Below, in pieces: positions 35,151 through 42,179 of a stretch of 43,289 nt of DNA. Within the stretch, counting starts at the first letter, position 1. Each line of letters opens with the position of its first letter. The stretch comes from an uncultured Rhodospirillales bacterium. Its GTDB lineage: Bacteria > Pseudomonadota > Alphaproteobacteria > Rhodospirillales > UBA2165. Under the pieces are notes generated by a model. It was not told the DNA's origin, did not search any database, and saw only the letters and a list, made by a program, of their open reading frames with translations. The stretch covers positions 1-43,289 of the forward strand of contig CAJQSN010000037.1 in the NCBI GenBank assembly GCA_905614355.1. The letters are read 5' to 3'. Both the position numbers and the translations under genes were made by a program.

Positions 35151-36911
35151 TTAACCAGCCATACCACCGTCATCATCATCAGCTGAATCGCCGGCCATAC
35201 CTGGATCCACGATGTCCGCACCAGCTGCATCATCCGCGCCTGATTGGGCATCTCCAGCAGCAGGGCCGCCTTGACCCATGGCACTATCCATAGCTTGACC
35301 TAAAGCCGCATCAGCTGGATTGACATCCATTGCTGTATCAGCAGCAGCAGGAGGAGCAAAGGCGTCTTCCATGGCACCCATGCCACCACCAGTAGCTTCA
35401 CCACCGCCAGCCGCTGCTTCAGCACCGGCAGGAGTTCCAGCAGCCATATCAGGATCTACAGGAGCCATTTCATGTGCAGGATTTGCCATGTCAGAAGCAA
35501 CTTCAATTTGACCTTCACCATTCACTTCAGCCGCATCATTAACTTCAGCGCGAGCTTCAGTCATTTCAGGGCCGGAAAAGGCAGGATTAGCCGTATCGAA
35601 TGCGTCCATTGGAGGTAATGGAGGAGCGTCAGCAACCGGACCGAAGTCACCAGGGGCTGCATTTGCGCAATCACCAGTTATTCCAGTCACGTCACCCGCT
35701 ACAGGTCCCATGTCGCCAGTCATTCCAGTCATGTCACCGGAGCAACCAGTCATGTCACCTTCCATACCAGTCACGTCACCTGACATTGCAGAACAATCAC
35801 CAGTCACTGGACCCATGTCGCCAGCAATATTTGTCATATCACCTTCGCAACCAGCCATGTCACCAGCAACCATTGAACAGTCACCAGTCATTGCACTCAT
35901 GTCACCTTCACAGCCAGTAACGTCACCCATAACGCCACTCATGTCGCCAGTTACAGGTCCCATGTCACCAGTTATTGGTCCCATGTCGCCTTCGCAACCA
36001 CTCATGTCACCGTAGCAACCGCCCATGTCACCCATTACAGGTCCCATGTCGCCCATTACAGGACCAACGTTACCTGTAATACCGCTCATGTCGCCTTCGC
36101 AACCAGCAGCGTCACCGTATACACCGCTCATGTCGCCCTCTACAGGTCCCATGTCGCCAGCGCAACCAGTCATGTCGCCTGTACAACCAGTCATGTCGCC
36201 TTCGCAACCAGATACGTCACCAGTCATTGGACCCATGTCGCCAGTCATACCAGTCATGTCGCCTTCGCAACCAGTCATGTCGCCAGTAACGCCAGTCATG
36301 TCACCGTGACAACCGCCCATGTCGCCTTCGCAACCATCCATGTCGCCTGTTGGTGGACCCATTTCTGCTGGACCATAATCGGGACCCATAGACATTGGAT
36401 TACCAGGTACGAAATCATCAGGCATATTTGGACCCAATTCTGCGCCCATTTCATGTGGACCTATGTCAGCTGCGTCAAAAGTTTCAGCCATGTTATCAAA
36501 CATTGGACCCATTTCAGGAGGCATATCCATACCTTCTGGCATAGCATGCTCCATGCAATCATTCATCATGGGGCCCATATCACCCATATCAGCGTCTGCA
36601 GGCATTCCCATCATTGCGGGACCTGCTATTGCGCCGAAAGCGTCGCCGGCTGCATCAAAAACCTCAGGGGATATTCCCATGTCGCCCATTGGGCCTTCCA
36701 TAGCGGCACCCATAGCTTCATATCCACCTTCCATGTCGCCTGGATTGGCTTCCATGTGAGCTTGCATTGCTTCCATTCCGCCGCCCATAGCTTCTGCGAA
36801 GGCGCCTGGATCAGCTGCAACAGCTTCCAAGAATTCCGCCGGCATCGGCGGGAAGTCAGCCGGTGAAGCCTCCATGGCTTCTGGTGTTGGGAATTGTGTC
36901 ATATAACTCAT
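35151..36911 (-). CDS. Acidic Met/Asp/Cys-rich heptad-repeat protein, candidate type I secretion cargo
   Basis: A 586-residue protein I do not recognise. Residues 1-188 are Met/Ala/Pro/Gly/Asp-rich (32 Met in the first 190). Residues 189-419 are 33 contiguous heptads with consensus G-D-M-[TSG]-[GP]-[CVM]-[ETAM], for example GDMTGCEGDMTGMTGDMGPM. The rest is Ala/Gly/Asp-rich, ending GDSADDDDGGMAG. There is no Lys, no Trp and one Arg in the whole protein; 15 Cys lie in the repeats and one at 119. There is no signal peptide, and the acidic C-terminus suits an uncleaved type I secretion signal. The regular Gly-Asp spacing suggests a narrow beta-solenoid or a metal-binding array. TAAGGAG precedes the start by eight bases. 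A promoter and a CRP-type box lie upstream. Coding is certain; function is inferred. Confidence 0.85.
   Translation of the reverse strand: MSYMTQFPTPEAMEASPADFPPMPAEFLEAVAADPGAFAEAMGGGMEAMQAHMEANPGDMEGGYEAMGAAMEGPMGDMGISPEVFDAAGDAFGAIAGPAMMGMPADADMGDMGPMMNDCMEHAMPEGMDMPPEMGPMFDNMAETFDAADIGPHEMGAELGPNMPDDFVPGNPMSMGPDYGPAEMGPPTGDMDGCEGDMGGCHGDMTGVTGDMTGCEGDMTGMTGDMGPMTGDVSGCEGDMTGCTGDMTGCAGDMGPVEGDMSGVYGDAAGCEGDMSGITGNVGPVMGDMGPVMGDMGGCYGDMSGCEGDMGPITGDMGPVTGDMSGVMGDVTGCEGDMSAMTGDCSMVAGDMAGCEGDMTNIAGDMGPVTGDCSAMSGDVTGMEGDMTGCSGDMTGMTGDMGPVAGDVTGITGDCANAAPGDFGPVADAPPLPPMDAFDTANPAFSGPEMTEARAEVNDAAEVNGEGQIEVASDMANPAHEMAPVDPDMAAGTPAGAEAAAGGGEATGGGMGAMEDAFAPPAAADTAMDVNPADAALGQAMDSAMGQGGPAAGDAQSGADDAAGADIVDPGMAGDSADDDDGGMAG
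35655..36347 (-). repeat. Array of 33 tandem 21-bp repeats (GDMxGCx heptads)
   Basis: This is the in-frame coding repeat of the acidic protein. Each 21-bp unit encodes one heptad. Units differ at synonymous and non-synonymous sites, so the array is old or selected and not a recent slippage product. Two flavours interleave: GDM[TS]GC[ETA] and GDMGP[VMI][TEAM]. Only one unit starts GN (GNVGPVM). There is no insertion in the register over 231 residues. Confidence 0.93.
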
Positions 36912-36948
36912 ATAATAGTCTCCTTAGTGTAGTGTTAAGTATTAAAAC

Positions 36949-36987
36949 ATTTGTACAAATATTACGTCATAGCCGTCGTTGGTCCAA
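36949..36987 (-). promoter_or_regulatory. Candidate promoter and operator of the heptad-repeat gene
   Basis: On the minus strand TTGGAC (36982-36987) and TAATAT (36959-36964) are 17 bases apart. The expected start is near 36953, giving a leader of about 40 bases ending in TAAGGAG. A perfect 12-bp palindrome, ATTTGTACAAAT (36949-36960), overlaps the -10 end and start point and could be a repressor site. Confidence 0.5.
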
Positions 36988-37036
36988 TTGCACTTTTATG
37001 ACGCGAGCGTAACTGAACACACATTTATGGCAGAGG

Positions 37037-37056
37037 TATGTGACGGCCATCACATA
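37037..37056. promoter_or_regulatory. Perfect CRP-type operator
   Basis: TATGTGACGGCCATCACATA is a perfect inverted repeat with TGTGA-N6-TCACA, the E. coli CRP consensus. Its centre (37046.5) is about 93 bases upstream of the inferred start of the heptad-repeat gene, the -92.5 helical phase used for class I CRP activation. A CRP-family gene with a matching recognition helix lies about 2 kb away. Confidence 0.75.
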
Positions 37057-37092
37057 TAAGACAATAATTATTTAATTTAATTCACGGCCATT

Positions 37093-37104
37093 TGGTCATG
37101 ACCA
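37093..37104. promoter_or_regulatory. Palindrome between heptad-repeat and cupin genes
   Basis: TGGTCATGACCA is a perfect 12-bp palindrome 34 bases past the cupin stop and upstream of the CRP box. It could be an additional operator or a chance palindrome. Confidence 0.3.
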
Positions 37105-37137
37105 CTAAATATTCTATTTTTGAAGATTTTCAGAGTA

Positions 37138-37461
37138 TCAAATTTTATATTCAATCTCGATAACCCGGACCTCTTCATCGCTGACATTGGTGGCGTTGTG
37201 TTTGATTGGCGCCGCGTATCCCGCCGTCCTATCGTTTTCGTAATCAACATACTTTATTTCGCCGCCCTCGCTTTCCAGCTTAAGCCTGCCGCCAGATTTT
37301 TGGATTGTCACATAATCAAAATTATGATGGTGCCAGCCTGTCTCGGCTCCCGGCGCGAAACGCCAAGACGTAATTTTTGTCTTATCGTCTTCAAATAAAA
37401 GATTAAACTCAGCTAACCCGGAAATGGGTTGGTCTTCTTTAACATCTAAACGTATCGACAT
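37138..37461 (-). CDS. Small cupin-domain protein
   Basis: A 107-residue single-domain cupin. The first metal motif is WHHHNFDYVTI within GAETGWHHHNFDYVTIQKSG; the second half ends in IKHNATNVSDEEVRVIEIEY. The His cluster probably binds a divalent metal. The frame is open to 37509, but the ATG at 37461 has CGGAGAAT upstream and is preferred. Small cupins of this size are often dioxygenases, isomerases or sensors; nothing more specific can be said. It lies upstream of the heptad-repeat gene on the same strand, with its own regulatory gap in between. Confidence 0.78.
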   Translation of the reverse strand: MSIRLDVKEDQPISGLAEFNLLFEDDKTKITSWRFAPGAETGWHHHNFDYVTIQKSGGRLKLESEGGEIKYVDYENDRTAGYAAPIKHNATNVSDEEVRVIEIEYKI

Positions 37462-37566
37462 TGCTAATTCTCCGTTCAAACTTAGATAATTTAGCCTAGC
37501 ATCTGGCAACTTATTATAAAAGTTAAACCCAGCTTGGCTTTTAATGAAACGAAGGATTCAAAAAAA

Positions 37567-38061
37567 TTAGTCGTCTACAATGTTACACTCTAAATTATAG
37601 CTGATAACCCCTAATTTTTTACACTCGGCAAGGCTAATGCCCTCCCTTCGGGCTTGGCGTTGGAACGCCTTATATAAGAGTGCCCGCAAGTCATCTTTAA
37701 TATCCTGATCTTGAATTTCGAGATGTACAGGAAGACTAATACCCTTGGCACCCTTGGTGCTGGTTTTTTTTTGAGATTGATTGGACCCAAAAATAGCTGC
37801 CCAGCCAGACCGATACTCCTTGGTCGCCACACTAGAGAAATGACTGATCGAGGTCTGAGAGGCCGATTTGTTTGGTGCTGGAGTTTTATCAGCAGCTTTG
37901 TCCGAAGACGCGTCGCTCGATTTATCAGCGGGGGCATCTGTTGCACTTTTACTTGATCCGTCGGCCGCCTTGTCGCTAGCGTTCGAAGGCGCCGCCACAT
38001 CCTTCTTCTCTTTTTTTTCTACTTTTTTACTTTCTTTTTTGGCCGTTTTCTCTTCACTCAT
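37567..38061 (-). CDS. Hypothetical protein with Lys/Ala-rich disordered N-terminus
   Basis: About 164 residues from the preferred ATG at 38061, with AGGA close upstream; the frame is open to a TTG at 38106. The N-terminal part is low complexity (KTAKKESKKVEKKEKKD, then Ser/Asp/Ala/Lys-rich), likely disordered. A globular C-terminal part begins near VATKEYRSGWAAIFG and contains ISLPVHLEIQDQDIKDDLRA and LLYKAFQRQARREGISLAEC. I do not recognise it. The block of structured sequence after a flexible linker resembles small regulatory or nucleic-acid-associated proteins, but there is no motif to prove it. It is divergent from the hypothetical gene at 38211. Confidence 0.65.
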   Translation of the reverse strand: MSEEKTAKKESKKVEKKEKKDVAAPSNASDKAADGSSKSATDAPADKSSDASSDKAADKTPAPNKSASQTSISHFSSVATKEYRSGWAAIFGSNQSQKKTSTKGAKGISLPVHLEIQDQDIKDDLRALLYKAFQRQARREGISLAECKKLGVISYNLECNIVDD

Positions 38062-38210
38062 GTCCTGCCATCTTTCCATCAAATAATTAAGGTCGTGCTC
38101 TACCAAACTTTATGAACACTAGACAAGCCTTTTTAACTAACTGCCTATTTTATGTAAACTCGTCTTCCAGTTAGATTGCACGCCCAAATTTTCCCTGTTA
38201 TTACAGAAAA

Positions 38211-38654
38211 ATGACTGCGAAACACATGGAACTACTGCAAGCAGAAACTGGGCTTTCACGAGATAATTTACTAGAGACCCTTGGCCTGAGTAATTCTGAT
38301 AAAAAATCCACTTCCCTTGCCCTGGCTAAATTAGACGCAACTATAGAGGCATACGTGCTTAATGAAATAGATTTATTTCTAGCTAGAATATCAAACGATA
38401 CTATTCTAATCCGTTTTATCTCAGAAAATGACTTTGCGTTGTACGAACCAGAAATCTTTAACGCTCTCAAGCACTGTTCGCTTCAAAAAGTGCTAATTAT
38501 GCGAGGAAAACGCGCAATCGAGAGGATAGGAGGAGAAGTAGCCATCGCATTTATGGACGGGCGGCACTACGAGACGTGGCTGGGCGTGAATGACTTTGAC
38601 GACAATCCAGAACTGCGCATCACCTGGGCTAGTCAGCAGATTAAAGGCGTGTAA
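38211..38654 (+). CDS. Hypothetical protein
   Basis: A 147-residue protein without signal peptide or membrane helix. The first ~50 residues are helical (MELLQAETGLSRDNLLETLG); the rest looks alpha/beta, with FLARISNDTILIRFISENDF, KVLIMRGKRAIERIGGEVAI and FMDGRHYETWLGVNDFDDNP. I do not recognise a family. No strong ribosome-binding site precedes the ATG at 38211; an ATG at 38226 is an alternative. It lies upstream of the gamma-glutamyltransferase gene on the same strand with a gap of 145 bases. Confidence 0.6.
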   Translation: MTAKHMELLQAETGLSRDNLLETLGLSNSDKKSTSLALAKLDATIEAYVLNEIDLFLARISNDTILIRFISENDFALYEPEIFNALKHCSLQKVLIMRGKRAIERIGGEVAIAFMDGRHYETWLGVNDFDDNPELRITWASQQIKGV

Positions 38655-38799
38655 ACTGATACTAGAACTGAAAATTTACTAACCTCCCATTTTAATAGGA
38701 CCGTATGAACTCTGAAAACCGCAGGGTTGTCAGTTATATCCTCTAATGTATAGTATTTTTACAATCAACTAATTTTAGATGTCCCTATAAGAGGCAATT

Positions 38800-40398
38800 A
38801 TGCGCTTGCTTGACCAACCCGGAAGATCAACCGTCCATTCAAAGAACGGAATGGCTGCGACATCGAGCCCGCTCTCCACTGCTACAGCTATCCAAATCCT
38901 TATGCAAGGTGGCAATGCATTAGATGCCGCGATCGCGGCCGTCGCCACGCAGTGTGTCGTCGAACCCCAATCGACTAGTATTGGCGGAGATATGTTTTGT
39001 CTCTACAAGCCACACGACGGAGAACTTGTGGGTTTTAATGGGTCTGGTAGAGCGCCAACCGGCGCGACCCCGGAGTGGTTTGAAAAACAGGGTATAAAGA
39101 CCATTGAGCGTATTAGCCCTCACTCTGTAACCATTCCTGGTGCAATCGATGGATGGTCTCAGATGCTTGACGCCCACGGCACAATGTCTCTTGGCGATCT
39201 TTTGCAGCCCGCCATTCAGTTTGCCTATGATGGCTTTCCTGTTCACCACCGCGTCAGCGCTGATTGGCATGATTGGACCGAGGGTTTAGCGGGCGATCCG
39301 ACAGCAGCACAATATTACTTGTTAAAAGGGAAAGCCCCTAAAATCGGCGAGGTTATTAAATTACCCCTACTTGCTAAGGCCATGGAACATATAGCGAAGG
39401 AAGGCAGGGCCGGCTTTTATGAAGGTTGGATTGCCGAAGATATTGTTACATTTCTTCAAAACAAAGGTGGGCTTCATACGTTAGAAGACTTTGGAGAAGC
39501 TAAGGGCGAATTTATCACGCCAATCAAAACAAATTATAAAAATTATGAAGTATGGGAATGCCCGCCGAATGGCCAGGGAATTGTCGCGCTAGAAATGCTT
39601 AATATTTTAGCAGGTCTAGACTTAAACAAACTCGATCCCTTGTCAGCCGAACGGCTTCATCTTGAAATAGAAACTGCGCGCCTCGCCTACCGCGACCGAG
39701 ACGCCGTCTTAGCCGACCCAGAAGTGGCAGACATTCCAGTCCAAAAATGGCTTTCAGAGGAATATGCAGCAAGTCAAAGGGCACTGATAAATCGATCGAA
39801 AAGAATGAGTAACATGCCACCTTCAGAGCTCGCAAATCATCAGGATACGGTATATTTGACGGTGATCGACAAAGAGCGTAACGCAGTGAGTTTTATTAAT
39901 ACACTTTTTTTCCCTTTCGGTAGCTCACAAGTTGCGCCTAAATCGGGTATTCTACTGCAAAACCGCGGAATGGGATTTAGCCTGGAAGCGGGTCACCCCA
40001 ACTGTATTGCTCCAAACAAACGTCCCCTGCACACCATCATCCCGGGCATGTTAATGAAAAATGGAAAAGCTCAAATGCCTTTTGGCGTCATGGGCGGACA
40101 ATATCAGGCAGCCGGCCACGCCCATTTTCTAAGCAACCTACTTGAATGGGATATGGATTTACAGGAGGCAATAGACTTTACACGTGTGTTCCCCGACGTG
40201 GATGACCCACAGGAACGAGTTCAAGTCGAGAGTAGCTTGCCACAAAATGTGCGCGCAGAGTTAGAGGCTTTGGGGCATCAAACCTATATACCGAATCGAC
40301 CTGTCGGAGGAGCCCAAGCTATTTGGATCGATTGGCAAAATTCGGTGCTCCGAGGTGGATCCGATCCACGTAAAGACGGCTGTGCAATTGGCTATTAG
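38800..40398 (+). CDS. Gamma-glutamyltransferase family protein
   Basis: A 532-residue N-terminal-nucleophile hydrolase of the gamma-glutamyltranspeptidase family, which transfers or hydrolyses gamma-glutamyl groups of glutathione and related amides after self-cleavage. Landmarks: GGNALDAAIAAVATQCVVEP (residues 37-56), FNGSGRAPTGA with the glutamyl-binding Arg, the autocleavage/catalytic Thr in NHQDTVYLTVID (T350, cf. TTHYSVVD), and NTLFFPFGSSQVAPKSGILL. There is no signal peptide, unlike periplasmic Ggt, so it is probably a cytoplasmic YwrD-like member. AGAGGC precedes the ATG. It lies within the secretion region but shows no evident link to it. Confidence 0.88.
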   Translation: MRLLDQPGRSTVHSKNGMAATSSPLSTATAIQILMQGGNALDAAIAAVATQCVVEPQSTSIGGDMFCLYKPHDGELVGFNGSGRAPTGATPEWFEKQGIKTIERISPHSVTIPGAIDGWSQMLDAHGTMSLGDLLQPAIQFAYDGFPVHHRVSADWHDWTEGLAGDPTAAQYYLLKGKAPKIGEVIKLPLLAKAMEHIAKEGRAGFYEGWIAEDIVTFLQNKGGLHTLEDFGEAKGEFITPIKTNYKNYEVWECPPNGQGIVALEMLNILAGLDLNKLDPLSAERLHLEIETARLAYRDRDAVLADPEVADIPVQKWLSEEYAASQRALINRSKRMSNMPPSELANHQDTVYLTVIDKERNAVSFINTLFFPFGSSQVAPKSGILLQNRGMGFSLEAGHPNCIAPNKRPLHTIIPGMLMKNGKAQMPFGVMGGQYQAAGHAHFLSNLLEWDMDLQEAIDFTRVFPDVDDPQERVQVESSLPQNVRAELEALGHQTYIPNRPVGGAQAIWIDWQNSVLRGGSDPRKDGCAIGY

Positions 40399-40709
40399 TT
40401 ATTTAACCATATTTAAACTCACGCGGTTGACATGAATGAATACAAACATTATTAAATTAATAGTAATTTAACTATATAAACATAGATAGAAATCTGTTTT
40501 TCGTGTAGTAAAGTAATAATTCGTCGTTCTTTTACCCACGAATAAGGTGACTAGTTATCTAACATTCGATGACAAACATATAATTTACAAAAACTGTCAC
40601 AGGTGCATGGTAATTTTAGAGTGAATTTAGTTTAATTTAAAGGCTGTAAAGAGAGAAAAAATTAAGCGGGCGCTGCAAAGTTTGTCACAGCAATAAATAG
40701 GATAGAGAA
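40399..40709. other. Intergenic region upstream of the tolC-like gene, with a long hairpin
   Basis: AT-rich gap of 311 bases. At 40500-40542, TTCGTG-ta-GTAAAG pairs with CTTTTAC-c-CACGAA around an AT-rich loop, giving an interrupted stem of about 12 bp. Further down, GTCACA occurs twice (40596-40601 and 40684-40689) without a matching partner half-site. It should contain the tolC promoter; no clear -35/-10 pair was chosen. Confidence 0.35.
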
Positions 40710-42023
40710 TTGAAGCAACATAAAAAAAACAGAGGTCTGATTGTAGCTCTATCGTGTTTTTCGTTAGCGACCGTTAGCGCAATAAAACCGTTGCACTCCG
40801 AGAACCTCAAAGAACTTATTGCTCCACTCCTTAAAAGTAACAACTTGGTTAAAAGCGCCGAAGCTGGGTTAAAATCGGCAAAAGAGGGTGCCAAAGCTGC
40901 TCGAGGAGGCCTATTCCCAACAGCTACATTTACATCCCATTATGGCTATGAGAAACAAAACAAGGCGAGTGGTACCGACAATTCAAATTTAATACCCCGA
41001 AAGGCGGATGTAAGTGTCAACCAACTCGTCTGGGACTTTGGTGCGACAAACGCAACTATAAAAGCTGCAAAGTTAGCAGCGAAAGGTGCAAAATTTGGAC
41101 TTATCAGTGCAAAACAAGCAATAATACTGGGGGCAATAACATCGTATTTAAATGTTAATGCCTCAGCAAAAGCTCTAAACTATGCTCGTGAGTCAGAAAG
41201 TAACATTAAGCGCCAAACTGAATTGGAAAATTCCTTAGTTAAAAAAGGAGCAGGCCTGTCATCTGATGTGCTCCAAGCCAAAGCAACTTTGGCGGGTGCC
41301 ATGGCGCGGAGAGTTGGTGCGGAACTAGCATTAGCAATGGCAAGAAATGCTTACCGTAAAACCTTCCAAACTTCAGACCCTGCTGATCTATCAGCTATTG
41401 AAAAACCAAAATTTCCCTCTGATTCAATACCTGGAACGGTGGAAGAAGCTATAGAAATAGCACTTAGAAAAAACCCAGGAATTCGGGCTGCTAACATGGG
41501 TGCAGCGGCTGCAAGCCAAGGCGTAAAAATAGCAAGGGCATCCTCCTTTTTCCCCAAATTTGATATAACTGCGGCAGCGGGCTGGAAAGATAACGATGGC
41601 GGTGCGATGGGCCATCAGATAGATCAAAGCGTCAAATTAAATATGGCTTTCCCGTTTAATCTTGGCTTTACGGCAGTCAACACCATCCGAGCCGCGAAGT
41701 ACGGCGTGAGTGCTGTTCAATACCAAGTTAAAGAGGCGCGCGATGCGACCGAGAACTTAGTTCGTGATACTTGGGCAAATATGAATATGACAAAACAAAA
41801 TTATAAATTTTTAAGTAACCAAGCTACAATTTCTGCTGAGTTTCTAATGCTAGCTAGAAAAGAGAAAAAGGCGGGTAACAAGACCCTGCTGGAAATATTA
41901 GGCGGCGAGACTGCACTGATTAATGCAAAGAGTGATGCGGTGGGGGCCGAGAGTGCTGTCCTCACAATGGGCTACACGCTTTTAGGTGCAATGGGCATCC
42001 TTGAACTCAGTCAGATACAGTAG
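40710..42023 (+). CDS. TolC family outer-membrane efflux/secretion protein
   Basis: A 437-residue outer-membrane channel of the TolC family. It begins at TTG (40710) with AGGATAGAG just upstream and a signal peptide (GLIVALSCFSLATVSA). The two TolC repeats are visible: LLKSNNLVKSAEAGLKSAKE near the start, and AIEIALRKNPGIRAANMGAA in the second half with PFNLGFTAVNTIRAAKYGVS. Long Ala/Lys-rich helices suit the periplasmic tunnel. The C-terminus AVLTMGYTLLGAMGIL resembles type I secretion TolC ends. It stands directly before the FecR-domain surface protein gene and may serve the ABC/adaptor pair at 30-34 kb. Confidence 0.88.
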   Translation: MKQHKKNRGLIVALSCFSLATVSAIKPLHSENLKELIAPLLKSNNLVKSAEAGLKSAKEGAKAARGGLFPTATFTSHYGYEKQNKASGTDNSNLIPRKADVSVNQLVWDFGATNATIKAAKLAAKGAKFGLISAKQAIILGAITSYLNVNASAKALNYARESESNIKRQTELENSLVKKGAGLSSDVLQAKATLAGAMARRVGAELALAMARNAYRKTFQTSDPADLSAIEKPKFPSDSIPGTVEEAIEIALRKNPGIRAANMGAAAASQGVKIARASSFFPKFDITAAAGWKDNDGGAMGHQIDQSVKLNMAFPFNLGFTAVNTIRAAKYGVSAVQYQVKEARDATENLVRDTWANMNMTKQNYKFLSNQATISAEFLMLARKEKKAGNKTLLEILGGETALINAKSDAVGAESAVLTMGYTLLGAMGILELSQIQ

Positions 42024-42067
42024 TTTAGTGAGTTATTTGAATTAGTAGGTATTTTATGGTTCCTAAT

Positions 42068-42113
42068 TTTTGGACAAAGAATTTATGCGTAAACCGTGTT
42101 GTAAAGTCCAAAA
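42068..42113 (+). other. Inverted repeat between tolC-like and FecR-domain genes
   Basis: TTTTGGAC (42068-42075) and GTCCAAAA (42106-42113) form an 8-bp stem with a 30-base loop. No T run follows, so a simple terminator is unlikely. It may be a leader structure of the downstream gene or an operator. Confidence 0.3.
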
Positions 42114-42179
42114 TTAATCTAACAAAGCAATAATAGATTTGAAAAAAAAGCGACCTAGAGACGCAAAGTAGGACAATCA

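Noticed and set aside
35655..36347. Possible CRISPR or non-coding repeat array
   Set aside because: Units are contiguous 21-mers without unique spacers and translate in register into GDMxGCx heptads.
35600..36866. Long plus-strand open frames opposite the heptad gene (Pro/Ser/Met-rich or His-rich products)
   Set aside because: They arise because a stop-free 21-bp repeat is open in several frames. They lack ribosome-binding sites, while the minus frame has TAAGGAG, a promoter and a terminator.
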